Origin: Rhodoferax sp. GW822-FHT02A01
GTDB taxonomy: Bacteria; Pseudomonadota; Gammaproteobacteria; Burkholderiales; Burkholderiaceae_C
Assembly (NCBI RefSeq): GCF_038784515.1
Contig: NZ_CP152376.1
Coordinates: 1,240,001-1,304,000 of the forward strand
Length of the DNA: 64,000 nt
Direction: 5' to 3'
Below are positions 1-9,762 of this stretch, in pieces. The first letter of the stretch is position 1. Each line of letters starts with the position of its first letter. The translations under genes were made by a program, and so were the position numbers. A model generated the notes under the pieces. It did not search any database, was not told the DNA's origin, and saw nothing but the letters and a program-made list of their open reading frames with translations.

Positions 1-1085
1 ACCAGGATCACCAGCGTGATGGAACTCACCACCGATGCCGTAGTGCCCTCGCCCAGACTCTGGGTATTGGGCAGCACACGCAGGCCGAAGTGGCAACCGT
101 TGATGGCAATCAGCAGGCCGAACACCAGCGACTTGAACAGGGCCAGCCAGAGGTTGGACAGCGGCACCACCTTGGGCAGCGCAATCAGGAAATATTCGGG
201 CGAAAGATGTATGGACAAGTCGGACGCCAGCATGCCGCCCAGCAGTGACGCCGCCGTGGTCCAGATGGCGAGCAAGGGCATGACCAGTGCCAATGCCAGT
301 GCCCGCGGGAACACCAGTCGGTAGCCGCGGCGTATGCCCATGACGCGCATGGCATCCAACTCTTCAGTGACGCGCATCACGCCAATCTGGGCGGTGATGG
401 CCGAACCCGAGCGACCCGCAATCAGGATAGCCGCCAGCACCGGCCCCAGCTCACGTATCAGTGCCATGCCGAGGATGTTGACGATAAAGGCGTCCGCGCC
501 AAACTGGCGTAACTGGCGAGACATGAGGTAGGCCAGCACCACACCGATCAGGAATCCGACCAGCGCCGTGATCGGCAACGCGGTGGCGCCGATGCGGTAG
601 ATGTGGCCGGAGATATCGCGCCAGGGCGCACGGCTGGGGTCGCGCAGGAAATTCAGCGTGTCCAGGAACAGCTGGCCAATAAGTCGCAGTGCACTCTCCG
701 CGTGGCTTTCCACACCCATGAGCCACTCGCCCAGCTTGAGAAACAGCTCCTTGAGTGTGGTGTGATGTGGCTTGGGCGGTGCCACGGCAAACCGTGCCAC
801 CCGGTTGAGCGTGGCACGCTGCAGGTCCAGCACCATCACGTGGCGCGGCCAGACCCGGCCCCAGGTGTTCCACAACAACTGCGCGCCGGTGTGGTCGAGC
901 CGCTCGATATGGCGCAGGTCCCAGCTTGCTTCCATGCCGCCCTTGCCGTGTCGCGGCAGCGACTCCTGCAGGTTGTTCCAGAGGTCACGGTTCGCCAACG
1001 TACCGGCGCTCCAGCTGCCGTACAAGACCAGACTTTCCCCAGTGGCAGAGGCCTCCTTGACGATGCGCGGCGGGGTGTTTTGCAC
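1..1085 (-). CDS. MlaE-family ABC transporter permease with N-terminal STAS-like region (3' end cut by window edge)
   Basis: Inner-membrane permease of the Mla/Mce type, which in the family moves phospholipid or other lipid between membranes. Reading the minus strand from about 1085 gives an N-terminal STAS-like stretch of roughly 100 residues (ASWDLRHIERLDHTGAQLLW) followed by the permease core, with the family landmarks LGPVLAAILIAGRSGSAI and EELDAMRVMGI. The frame is open to base 1, so the C-terminus and probably the ATPase and MCE-protein genes lie outside. No ATG is well placed; GTG at 1085 is the best start, with an ATT at 1106 also possible. It diverges from the crotonase gene across about 100 bp. 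The family call is firm; the substrate and start are not. Confidence 0.85.
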   Translation of the reverse strand, partial: MQNTPPRIVKEASATGESLVLYGSWSAGTLANRDLWNNLQESLPRHGKGGMEASWDLRHIERLDHTGAQLLWNTWGRVWPRHVMVLDLQRATLNRVARFAVAPPKPHHTTLKELFLKLGEWLMGVESHAESALRLIGQLFLDTLNFLRDPSRAPWRDISGHIYRIGATALPITALVGFLIGVVLAYLMSRQLRQFGADAFIVNILGMALIRELGPVLAAILIAGRSGSAITAQIGVMRVTEELDAMRVMGIRRGYRLVFPRALALALVMPLLAIWTTAASLLGGMLASDLSIHLSPEYFLIALPKVVPLSNLWLALFKSLVFGLLIAINGCHFGLRVLPNTQSLGEGTTASVVSSITLVIL

Positions 1086-1182
1086 TGGTGGTTGCAGGGA
1101 CTGAATTATGTGAGGGCTATGGTAGCGCCTCCGCACAGCTTGCAAGCAAAATACGGGGATTCATTGGCTTTACCTGCACACC

Positions 1183-1974
1183 ATGGCTGACCACTCTTCG
1201 TTTCTCTCCACGCCCGAACTTTCGGTCGAGCTACGCGGCACCGTGCTGTGGCTGACCATCACGCGCGAAGAACGCCGCAATGCCATGAGCCATGGCGTGC
1301 TGGCATCCATGGCGCAGGCAGTTACACAGGCACAGGCGCACCGCGACATCCGTGCCATCGTGGTCACGGGCGCAGGCAGCAAGGCCTTCTGCGCCGGCGC
1401 GGACCTGCAAAGTGCCAACGCATTCACCACCGACTACTCCGAGCCGCATGGCCATCTGGCGCAGGTGCTGCGGGCTGTGCGTGCCAGCACCATTCCGTTG
1501 ATCGCGCGGGTCAACGGCGCCTGCATGGCCGGTGGCATGGGCCTGATGAGCATGTGCGACATGGCCGTTGCCTCCAGCCACGCGGTGTTCGGCTTGCCGG
1601 AAGTCAAGGTGGGTGTGTTCCCCGCACAGGTGCTCAGTGTGCTGCAGCACCTGATTCCACGCCGCGTACTGGTGGAGATGTGCCTCACCGGCGAGCCCAT
1701 TACCAGCGCGCAGGCGCTGGAATACGGGCTGGTGAACTATGTGGACGACGATGTGGATGCCAAGCTGCAGTGGCTGCTGGAGCGCATGCTGGACAAGTCG
1801 CCGGCGGCCATCCGGCGCGGCCTCTACACCATGAAGAAGGTGGAATCCATGGCCTTTGAGGAGTCTATGGCCTTCACCGAGAGCCAGATCGCGCTCTTCA
1901 CCCTGACCGAAGACGCCAAGGAAGGCCAGAAGGCCTTCCAGGAAAAACGCAAACCCCAGTGGGCCGGAAAATAA
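1183..1974 (+). CDS. Enoyl-CoA hydratase/isomerase (crotonase) family protein
   Basis: A 263-residue crotonase-fold protein that would act on an acyl-CoA thioester in the cytoplasm. The oxyanion-hole segment CAGADL (about residue 70), the second glycine segment MAGGMGL and the LPEVKVGVFP stretch are present. The glutamate that normally lies in the GGxCEL segment of hydratases is replaced by glycine (GGMGLMSMCD), while the second catalytic glutamate (LPEV) is kept. This pattern resembles methylglutaconyl-CoA hydratase-like (LiuC) members more than classical 2-enoyl-CoA hydratase. It is followed after 2 nt by the GMC oxidoreductase gene, so the two are probably cotranscribed. The exact substrate cannot be read from the sequence. 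Confidence 0.88.
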   Translation: MADHSSFLSTPELSVELRGTVLWLTITREERRNAMSHGVLASMAQAVTQAQAHRDIRAIVVTGAGSKAFCAGADLQSANAFTTDYSEPHGHLAQVLRAVRASTIPLIARVNGACMAGGMGLMSMCDMAVASSHAVFGLPEVKVGVFPAQVLSVLQHLIPRRVLVEMCLTGEPITSAQALEYGLVNYVDDDVDAKLQWLLERMLDKSPAAIRRGLYTMKKVESMAFEESMAFTESQIALFTLTEDAKEGQKAFQEKRKPQWAGK

Positions 1975-1976
1975 GC

Positions 1977-3686
1977 ATGAGTGACACCACCTTTGACTAC
2001 ATCATTGTCGGCGCCGGAACGGCCGGCTGCCTGCTGGCCAACCGCCTGAGTGCCAACGCCTCCAAGCGCGTGCTGCTGATCGAGGCCGGCCGCAAGGACG
2101 ACTACCACTGGATCCACATTCCGGTCGGCTACCTCTACTGCATAGGCAACCCGCGCACCGACTGGCTCTACAACACCGAGCCCGACGCCGGCCTCAACGG
2201 CCGCACCCTGCGCTACCCGCGCGGCAAGACACTGGGCGGCTGCAGCAGCATCAACGGCATGATCTACATGCGCGGTCAGGCGCGCGACTACGACCAGTGG
2301 GCCGCGCTCACCGGCGATGCCGCCTGGAGCTGGGACAACAGCCTGCCCTACTTCAAGCTGCACGAAGACCACCACAAGGGTGCCAACACCCTGCACGGTG
2401 CCAAAGGTCAGGCGCCCGAGCTGCTGCAGCAAGACGGCTCCGAGTACCGCACCATCCTGCGCCACCACCAGGCCGGCGGCGAATGGCGGGTGGAAAAGCA
2501 GCGCCTGCGCTGGGACGTGCTCGATGCCTTCGCTCAGGCCGCCACTCAGGCCGGCATTCCCGCCACCGATGACTTCAACCGCGGCAGCAACGAAGGCGTG
2601 GGCTACTTCGAGGTGAACCAGCGCGCCGGCTGGCGCTGGAACACGGCCAAGGCCTTTCTGCGGCCCACCTGCTATGGTCGCCCCAACTTCGAGTTGTGGA
2701 CCAACGCCCAGGTCGCCAAGCTGCTGGTGGAACCCAACACCGCAGGCGAGGACCGCCCGCTGCGCTGTACCGGCGTGCAGGTCTGGAACGGTTCGGAGAT
2801 GGTGACCGCCACGGCGCGTGCCGAGGTCATCCTGTGCGCCGGCGCCATTGGCTCGCCGCAGATTCTGCAGCTCAGCGGCATCGGGCCCGCACCCTTGCTG
2901 CAGTCGCTGGGCATTCCGGTCGTGCACGACCTGCCGGGCGTGGGCGAGAACCTGCAGGACCATCTGCAGATTCGCGCGGTGTTCAAGGTCAAGGGCGCGA
3001 CCACCCTCAACACCCAGGCCAATTCCCTCTGGGGCAAGGCCAAGATCGGCCTGGAATACGCGCTCAAGCGCAGCGGTCCCATGAGCATGGCGCCCAGCCA
3101 GCTGGGCGCCTTCACCCGTAGCGATGCGTCCCAGCCCTACCCCAACCTGGAGTACCACGTGCAGCCTCTCAGCCTGGAGGCTTTCGGCCAGCCGCTGCAC
3201 AGCTTCAATGCCTTTACCGCCAGCGTCTGCAACCTCAACCCCAGCAGCCGCGGCCACGTGCGCATCACCTCGCCCGATTTCCGCATGGCGCCGGCCATTG
3301 CGCCCAACTACCTCAGCACCGACGAGGACCGCAAGATCGCCGCCGACTCGCTACGCCTGACCCGCAACATCGTGCGCCAGCCCGCCTTGCAGAAGTACGC
3401 CCCTGAGGAGTACAAGCCCGGCGTGCAGTTCCAGACCGATGCCGAACTGGCCAAGTTGGCCGGGGACATTGCCACCACGATTTTTCATCCCGTGGGAACC
3501 ACGCAGATGGGCCGCGCCGACGACCCAACCAGCGTGGTCGACTCGCGGCTGCGGGTGCACGGCGTGGCGGGCTTGCGCGTGGTGGATGCGGGCGTGATGC
3601 CGCGCATCACCAGCGGCAACACCAATTCGCCCACCCTGATGATTGCGGAAAAGGCCGCCGAATGGATTGCACAGGGTAAGTCCTGA
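1977..3686 (+). CDS. GMC-family FAD-dependent oxidoreductase (choline dehydrogenase-like)
   Basis: A 569-residue flavoprotein of the glucose-methanol-choline family, expected to oxidise an alcohol to an aldehyde or ketone. Visible signatures are the N-terminal FAD-binding [20 protein letters not shown] signature 1 ([18 protein letters not shown]), signature 2 ([13 protein letters not shown]), the active-site histidine region HPVGTTQMG and the C-terminal [15 protein letters not shown]. The ATG at 1977 is chosen because it begins the FAD fold directly (MSDTTFDY) and lies 2 nt after the crotonase stop. Members of this family are often annotated betA, but nothing here indicates choline (no betB or betI neighbours). 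Pairing with a crotonase suggests catabolism of an alcohol or terpenoid-type compound, which is inference. Confidence 0.9.
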   Translation: MSDTTFDYIIVGAGTAGCLLANRLSANASKRVLLIEAGRKDDYHWIHIPVGYLYCIGNPRTDWLYNTEPDAGLNGRTLRYPRGKTLGGCSSINGMIYMRGQARDYDQWAALTGDAAWSWDNSLPYFKLHEDHHKGANTLHGAKGQAPELLQQDGSEYRTILRHHQAGGEWRVEKQRLRWDVLDAFAQAATQAGIPATDDFNRGSNEGVGYFEVNQRAGWRWNTAKAFLRPTCYGRPNFELWTNAQVAKLLVEPNTAGEDRPLRCTGVQVWNGSEMVTATARAEVILCAGAIGSPQILQLSGIGPAPLLQSLGIPVVHDLPGVGENLQDHLQIRAVFKVKGATTLNTQANSLWGKAKIGLEYALKRSGPMSMAPSQLGAFTRSDASQPYPNLEYHVQPLSLEAFGQPLHSFNAFTASVCNLNPSSRGHVRITSPDFRMAPAIAPNYLSTDEDRKIAADSLRLTRNIVRQPALQKYAPEEYKPGVQFQTDAELAKLAGDIATTIFHPVGTTQMGRADDPTSVVDSRLRVHGVAGLRVVDAGVMPRITSGNTNSPTLMIAEKAAEWIAQGKS

Positions 3687-3750
3687 TACTCCCTTGCAGG
3701 GTGGCGGGGTACAGTCCGTCTGTTCGCGTGTTGGAGCGTAAGAATACATT

Positions 3751-3879
3751 CCATCGGCACGAGACCTGATACGAAACCGATCCCGAGGAAGCTGTCGAAC
3801 CATCGGCAATACAAAGCAAGAACAGTGGCTCCACGAAGTGCCACGAAAAAAAGCACCGGCTACCCCGGTGCTTTTTTTT
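3751..3879 (+). ncRNA. Candidate structured leader or small RNA ending in an intrinsic terminator, upstream of TSUP gene
   Basis: The 224-bp gap between the GMC gene and the TSUP gene holds no gene-like frame but does hold structure. The 9-mer CCATCGGCA occurs at 3751-3759 and again at 3800-3808, and the complementary CCGAT lies between them (3777-3781). The middle box could therefore pair with either flanking box, giving two mutually exclusive stems. The region ends in a strong terminator (3846-3879) only about 30 nt before the downstream ATG. This fits a transcription-attenuating leader, a separate sRNA, or simply the 3' UTR of the upstream operon. I do not recognise a known riboswitch class. 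Confidence 0.35.
3846..3879 (+). terminator. Rho-independent terminator, A/U-flanked on both strands
   Basis: A stem of AAGCACCGG and CCGGTGCTT with a 4-nt loop is preceded by a run of A and followed by eight T. It can act on either strand. It lies between the GMC oxidoreductase gene and the TSUP gene. Confidence 0.85.
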
Positions 3880-3910
3880 GCCTGTTCAGTGCGGATGCGA
3901 CAATCTTCGG

Positions 3911-4669
3911 ATGGAAATGCTTGTCGTGGCCCTGGCCTCACTTTTCGCCGGTTTTGTGGATTCGATGGTCGGGGGCGGCGGGCTGATCCTGATTCCTGCT
4001 CTGCTCACCACCTTCCCCAACGCCCACCCGGCCACGCTGTTTGGCACCAATAAGGGCGCCTCGGTCTGGGGCACGGGTATTGCCACGTTGCAGTACAGCC
4101 GCCGTGTCCAGATGCCCTGGCACGCGTTGATTCCAGCAGCCACCGCGGGCTTTGTGGCGTCGCTGGGCGGCGCTTGGCTGGTGACCGTCGTGTCACCAGA
4201 CTACCTGCGCAAGATCCTGCCGCTCATCCTGGTGCTGGTACTGGGCTACACGCTGGCGCGCAAGGAGCTGGGGCGGCACCATGCCCCCCGCTTCACGGGC
4301 TCGGCAGAGGCGGTAGCGGCCTGCTGCATTGGCGCTGTCATCGGCTTTTACGATGGTTTCTTTGGGCCTGGCACCGGCAGCTTCTTTGTCTTCTGCATGG
4401 TGCGTTTTCTGGGCTACGACTTCCTGCATGCTTCGGCAGCAGCCAAGCTGCTCAACACGGCGACCAATGTGTCGGCCCTGATCCTGTTCATCTACAAGGG
4501 TCACATCTGGTGGCACTTCGCACTGGTGATGGCGGTTGCCAACGTGGTGGGCAGCCTGGCCGGCACCCACATTGCCCTCAAACACGGCACCGGCTTCGTA
4601 CGCGTCGTTTTCATTCTGGTGGTCTCGGCATTGATTTTCAAGACCGGCTACGACGCGTTCCTGCGTTAA
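3911..4669 (+). CDS. TSUP-family (TauE/SafE-like) membrane transporter
   Basis: A 252-residue polytopic inner-membrane protein with about eight hydrophobic segments. The two-repeat organisation of the TSUP family is visible, with a glycine-rich first repeat (FAGFVDSMVGGGGLILIPAL) and a matching second repeat (IGFYDGFFGPGTGSFF). Family members export sulfite, sulfoacetate or other small organosulfur or carboxylate anions; the substrate here is unknown. The start at 3911 has a weak ribosome site, and ATG 3917 is an alternative. It is convergent with mrdA (6-nt gap) and sits just downstream of the terminator-bearing leader, so attenuation control is possible. Confidence 0.88.
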   Translation: MEMLVVALASLFAGFVDSMVGGGGLILIPALLTTFPNAHPATLFGTNKGASVWGTGIATLQYSRRVQMPWHALIPAATAGFVASLGGAWLVTVVSPDYLRKILPLILVLVLGYTLARKELGRHHAPRFTGSAEAVAACCIGAVIGFYDGFFGPGTGSFFVFCMVRFLGYDFLHASAAAKLLNTATNVSALILFIYKGHIWWHFALVMAVANVVGSLAGTHIALKHGTGFVRVVFILVVSALIFKTGYDAFLR

Positions 4670-4675
4670 TCCGCG

Positions 4676-6631
4676 TCAGTGCCTGCCACCAGGCGGAGGC
4701 CAGGGTATTTCGGATACCAGACGCGGTTTGCCTATGGGCGCGGCGGCCTGACCCTTGCTGATGGCGGCCAGATCTTCCTCGCTGGGGTATTGCCCCATCA
4801 GCCAGTAGTCCAGCACGCGCCGCGCAATGGGAGCCGCCTGTTCAGCGCCCCAGCCCGCGTTTTCCACCACCATGGCGATGGCAATCTTGGGGTCTTCCGC
4901 CGGGGCATAGGCCACATACAGGGCGTGGTCACGCTGGTGCTCGGCAAGCTTGCTGGCGTCATATTTCTGGTCTTTGCCAATACCAACGGCCTGGGCCGTG
5001 CCGGTCTTGCCGCCGCTGGCGTAACCAGCCCCTGCAAATACCTTGGCTGAGGTGCCCTCCACCGTCACACCCACCATGGCCTTGTGGATCACGTCCAGGT
5101 TGGCTGGCTTGATGCCCAGATTCACTAGCGCCGGCGCGGTGATCGGAACCATGCTGTGGGTGACCGGGTCCTGCGTGGCAATCGCCAGATGCGGTGTGGG
5201 GCGCACTCCGTTGTTGGCCAGGGTGGCGATCGCCTGCCCGAGCTGCAGCATGGTGAAGGCGTTGTAGCCCTGGCCGATGCCCAGCGAGATGGTTTCACCG
5301 GCGTACCACTTCTGCTGCTCGGCGCGCTTGTAGGCACGCCGCTTCCAGTCGGTGGAAGGGAGCAGACCGCGGGTCTCGCCTAGGATGTCCACGCCAGTGA
5401 TTTCACCGAAGCCGAAGCGCTGCATCTGGTCGTGGATGGTGTCCACGCCCAGATCGTTGGCCAGCGAGTAGTAGTAGGTGTCGCAGGACACGACGATGGA
5501 GCGGTACATGTTCACCATGCCATGTCCACCCTCCTTGTCATCGCGGAACCGATGCCCGCCGAACATGAAGAAGCCGGGGTCGGAAACCGTGAACTCGGGG
5601 CTGCGCGTGCCGGTCTCCAGGGCCGCCATGGCCATGAAAGGCTTGTAGGTGGAACCCGGCGGATAGGTGCCGCGCAGGGCCCGGTTGAGCAGCGGTTTGT
5701 CGATGGATTCGTTGAGGGCCTGCCAGCTTTCGCTGTCAATGCCTTCCACAAACAGATTGGGATCAAACGTGGGCTTGCTGACAAAGGCCAGCAGCTCTCC
5801 AGTCTTGGGGTCTATGGCCACCAGCGCACCGCGGCGCTCGCCATACATGGCCTCGATCAGGTGCTGCAGCTTGATGTCGATGGAGAGCTTGACCGTATTG
5901 CCGGGTGTGGCCGGATTGCTGGCGAGCTTGCGCACGGCCCGCCCGCCGGCAGAGGTTTCGATCTGCTCCACGCCGGTGATGCCATGCAGCTGTGTCTCGT
6001 AGCTTTGCTCGATACCGAGCTTGCCGATGTATTCGGTGCCACGGTAGTTGTCTGCGTCGTCACCTTCGTCGATCTTTTCCTTCTCCGACTGGTTGATACG
6101 GCCGATGTAGCCAATCACGTGGCTGGCAAGCTCGCCGTACGGGTAATTGCGGAACAGGCGCGCCTTGATTTCCACCCCCGGAAACCGGTAGCGCTGCGCA
6201 GAAAAACGGGCCACCTCCGTATCGGTCAGCCGGGTGCGTATGGGCAAGGATTCAAAACTGCGCGACTCTTCCAGTAGCTTCTTGAAGCGGCGGCGGTCGC
6301 GCGGCGTGATCTCCATCACCTTGGAGAGATCGTCCAGCACTTCTTCCAACGGCCCGCTCTTGGACGGCGTGATCTCCAGCGTGTAGGCCGAGTAGTTGTT
6401 GGCCAGCACAACACCGTTACGGTCCAGGATCAGCCCCCGGTTGGGCACGATGGGAACGACCGAAGTGCGGTTGTTTTCAGCCTGTGCACGCAGGTCTTCA
6501 TGACGCCAGATCTGCAGATACACCAGCCGCAGAATCAGCAGCAGGAAACAGACCAGCACCACCAGACTGAGCACGAAAATGCGGGTACGAAACCGCGCCA
6601 AATCGGCTTCGACGTTCCGTAAAACGGTCAT
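4676..6631 (-). CDS. mrdA: Penicillin-binding protein 2 (peptidoglycan transpeptidase of elongation)
   Basis: A 651-residue class B PBP that cross-links peptidoglycan during lateral-wall growth as part of the elongasome. It has a short cytoplasmic tail, one membrane anchor (about residues 15-37), a dimerisation/pedestal region and a transpeptidase domain with the active-site GSTYK (serine near residue 327), a second motif in SCDTYYYSLAND and GGKTGTAQ. The ATG at 6631 starts MTVLRNVEADLARF, typical of PBP2, so a longer frame reaching 6679 is rejected. It is the last recognised gene of the mreB-mreC-mreD-mrdA cluster. In many genomes rodA follows, but here the next gene is a convergent TSUP transporter, so rodA is not adjacent. 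Confidence 0.96.
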   Translation of the reverse strand: MTVLRNVEADLARFRTRIFVLSLVVLVCFLLLILRLVYLQIWRHEDLRAQAENNRTSVVPIVPNRGLILDRNGVVLANNYSAYTLEITPSKSGPLEEVLDDLSKVMEITPRDRRRFKKLLEESRSFESLPIRTRLTDTEVARFSAQRYRFPGVEIKARLFRNYPYGELASHVIGYIGRINQSEKEKIDEGDDADNYRGTEYIGKLGIEQSYETQLHGITGVEQIETSAGGRAVRKLASNPATPGNTVKLSIDIKLQHLIEAMYGERRGALVAIDPKTGELLAFVSKPTFDPNLFVEGIDSESWQALNESIDKPLLNRALRGTYPPGSTYKPFMAMAALETGTRSPEFTVSDPGFFMFGGHRFRDDKEGGHGMVNMYRSIVVSCDTYYYSLANDLGVDTIHDQMQRFGFGEITGVDILGETRGLLPSTDWKRRAYKRAEQQKWYAGETISLGIGQGYNAFTMLQLGQAIATLANNGVRPTPHLAIATQDPVTHSMVPITAPALVNLGIKPANLDVIHKAMVGVTVEGTSAKVFAGAGYASGGKTGTAQAVGIGKDQKYDASKLAEHQRDHALYVAYAPAEDPKIAIAMVVENAGWGAEQAAPIARRVLDYWLMGQYPSEEDLAAISKGQAAAPIGKPRLVSEIPWPPPGGRH

Positions 6632-6733
6632 GGCAGCAACGCGGCCGTACGATTGCCCGCCGGGCCATCCCAAGGGCAATCAGCCCCCTTGGGGGGCAGC
6701 GTAGTACACGCAGTGACAAGCGTGGGGGCCATA

Positions 6734-7264
6734 TTACAAGGGGCGGTTGGCGTCGGGGTTGGGTGCGCGACGCTGCGGCGCCAGCAGCGCAACAGTGGCC
6801 ACCGGCCACAAGAGCGACTCCAGCACGGGCGAAAGCAGAATCCACCAGCCGGGGAAGGTGCCACCCACCATGAGGCGCAGGCAGATCTCCACCAGATGGG
6901 CCGCCGCGAACAGCGGGAATACCTGCACCATCTGGGACGCCACCGGGAACCACAGCAGACGCCGGTGGATGGTGATGGCAAAGAAGCTCAGCACCGTATA
7001 GGCCAGGGCGTTCTGGCCCAACAAGGCTCCCTGGTGCACATCGGTCAGCAGGCCAAACACAAAGGCGGCGCCAATGCCTACGCGCAGCGGCTGGTGCACG
7101 GTCCAGAACACCAGCACGACGGCCAGCAGATCGGGCACCCAGGCGGCGCGTCCCGTCAGCCCCATGTTCAGGACCATGTCGATCAGCATGGCAGCAAGCA
7201 TGCTGCCCCACACAAACAAGGGATTGGCCGGCAACAGCAGTTGCTTGCCCTGCGGCATGATCAT
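6734..7264 (-). CDS. mreD: Rod shape-determining protein MreD
   Basis: A 176-residue hydrophobic inner-membrane protein with about five or six membrane segments, and the MreD-type core (LTDVHQGALLGQNALAYTV). It joins MreC and PBP2 in the cell-elongation complex. The start ATG at 7264 overlaps the mreC stop by 4 nt, which indicates translational coupling; an in-frame ATG at 7258 is the alternative. About 100 nt separate it from mrdA. Confidence 0.93.
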   Translation of the reverse strand: MIMPQGKQLLLPANPLFVWGSMLAAMLIDMVLNMGLTGRAAWVPDLLAVVLVFWTVHQPLRVGIGAAFVFGLLTDVHQGALLGQNALAYTVLSFFAITIHRRLLWFPVASQMVQVFPLFAAAHLVEICLRLMVGGTFPGWWILLSPVLESLLWPVATVALLAPQRRAPNPDANRPL

Positions 7265-8190
7265 GGCTTGATCACCTCCCCGCGTTTGTTGCGTGTTGGC
7301 GCGGGCGGCTCCGGCACCGGCCGGGGCGGCGGCTGCTCCGCCATGGAAGCCAGCACCAGCACATGGCTGGCGCCCGAAACCAGGGCGGCAGGCACGCAAT
7401 AGATGCGCGCGAAGATGGCATCCACGCGACGGTCCACTTTCTCGATGCGCGCCACCGGCAACCCCGGCGGGTACACGCCATCGACACCGCTGGTGGTCAG
7501 CAGATCCCCCACATTGGCGTCCACATTGGCTGCCATGTAGCGCAGCTCCATCGCATCGGCATGGGTGGTGGTGTCGCCAAAAGCCACACCGCGCGCGCCG
7601 GTGCGTGTGTTGAGCACCGGAATGGCATGGTCGCGATCGGTGATCAGGGTGACTTCACTCACCAGGGGATAGACGCGGGTAACCTGGCCCAGCACACCGC
7701 GCTCGTCCAGCACGGGTGAACCTTCCTGCACCTTGTTGACCAGCCCCTTGTCGATGATGACCTTGCGGGAGAAGGGATCGGCCGAGTCGTACAGCACCTG
7801 GGCCGCAATGCCGGTGGCCTGCTGGCGCTGGCGCAAGTCCAGCAATTTGCGCAGCCTGTCGTTTTCGAGCGTGAGCTGTTCCACCTGGTTGGAGCGCAGG
7901 GACTGCAATCCCAACTGCTTGAAGGCCTCTTCCTTGGAGCGCTGTGCCGCGTTCAGGCTGGAGAAGTAATCACTGGTGCCCAGTAGCAGGTTGACGGGCT
8001 GCAACGCCAGCCATTGCACCGGATAGATGACCGCAGCCAGCACCACGCGCAGCGGCTGCATCACCTTGAAGCGTGTATCGGCCACCATGAGGAACAGCGC
8101 CAGGGCGCTGCACACTGCCAGCTTGGACAGCGCTGAGGGCCCCTGGCGGAAAAAGGGTGGGGGTGCTCTGTCCAGCGTACCAAGAGGCAT
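7261..8190 (-). CDS. mreC: Rod shape-determining protein MreC
   Basis: A 309-residue periplasmic scaffold protein of the elongasome. It shows an N-terminal membrane anchor (about 20-40), a coiled-coil stretch (residues about 80-120, rich in E, L, Q and R) and two beta-barrel lobes with recognisable segments VLDERGVLGQVTRV and LLTTSGVDGVYPPGLPVARI. The C-terminal 35 residues are Pro-rich and carry PPPRPVPEPPAP, a likely flexible tail. It follows mreB by 15 nt and overlaps mreD by 4 nt. Confidence 0.95.
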   Translation of the reverse strand: MPLGTLDRAPPPFFRQGPSALSKLAVCSALALFLMVADTRFKVMQPLRVVLAAVIYPVQWLALQPVNLLLGTSDYFSSLNAAQRSKEEAFKQLGLQSLRSNQVEQLTLENDRLRKLLDLRQRQQATGIAAQVLYDSADPFSRKVIIDKGLVNKVQEGSPVLDERGVLGQVTRVYPLVSEVTLITDRDHAIPVLNTRTGARGVAFGDTTTHADAMELRYMAANVDANVGDLLTTSGVDGVYPPGLPVARIEKVDRRVDAIFARIYCVPAALVSGASHVLVLASMAEQPPPRPVPEPPAPTRNKRGEVIKP

Positions 8191-8205
8191 CGCCGACCTC
8201 GGGGA

Positions 8206-9303
<1,098 letters not shown>

Positions 9304-9451
9304 TCAATAAAAACCGTGAATTCGGCCCTGAAAAATGTGCTTGCGCAGACTTCAAGCCAAAGGCGGGATAATACCCTATCGCTCGGGAATACCCTGCGTA
9401 ACCAGCCCTTGCCGGGCGCCATTTACCTTTGTTTTCAATCTTATTTCACCC

Positions 9452-9751
9452 ATGTCACTGACATCTTCCGACATCGCGCGTATCGCCAATCTGGCGCGGC
9501 TGGAGCTGACAAGCGAGCACAGCGACCGCATGCTGAACCAGCTCAACAGCTTTTTTGACATCGTGGAACAGATGCGCGCCGTGGACACCATAGGCATAGA
9601 ACCGCTGGCCCATCCAGTGGCCGCCATCGGTGACATCGCCCTGCGCTTGCGCGAGGACGTGGTCAGCGAGCCCAACCAGCGCGAAGCCAATCAAAAAAGT
9701 GCGCCTGAAGTACAGAACGGCCTGTTCCTGGTGCCCAAGGTCATTGAATAA
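9452..9751 (+). CDS. gatC: Asp-tRNA(Asn)/Glu-tRNA(Gln) amidotransferase subunit C
   Basis: The 99-residue small subunit that stabilises GatA in the GatCAB complex, which converts misacylated Glu-tRNA(Gln) or Asp-tRNA(Asn) to the correct amide. The start ATG at 9452 gives [19 protein letters not shown], the typical GatC N-terminus, and the protein contains the family segment plus the C-terminal [11 protein letters not shown]. First gene of gatC-gatA-gatB. The upstream 200 bp is shared with divergent mreB; GATAAT near 9370 could be a -10 but no convincing -35 lies at standard spacing. Confidence 0.95.
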   Translation: MSLTSSDIARIANLARLELTSEHSDRMLNQLNSFFDIVEQMRAVDTIGIEPLAHPVAAIGDIALRLREDVVSEPNQREANQKSAPEVQNGLFLVPKVIE

Positions 9752-9762
9752 GGTCTGATGCA

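Noticed and set aside
1824..3257. Long minus-strand open frame (over 470 codons) across the crotonase and GMC genes
   Set aside because: It is antisense to two well-supported genes, has low-complexity Gly/Ala/Val/His composition typical of shadow frames in GC-rich DNA and shows no domain.
3485..3856. Minus-strand frame crossing the GMC 3' end and the TSUP leader
   Set aside because: It overlaps a strongly supported gene, has no ribosome site or domain, and the leader is better explained by RNA structure and terminator.
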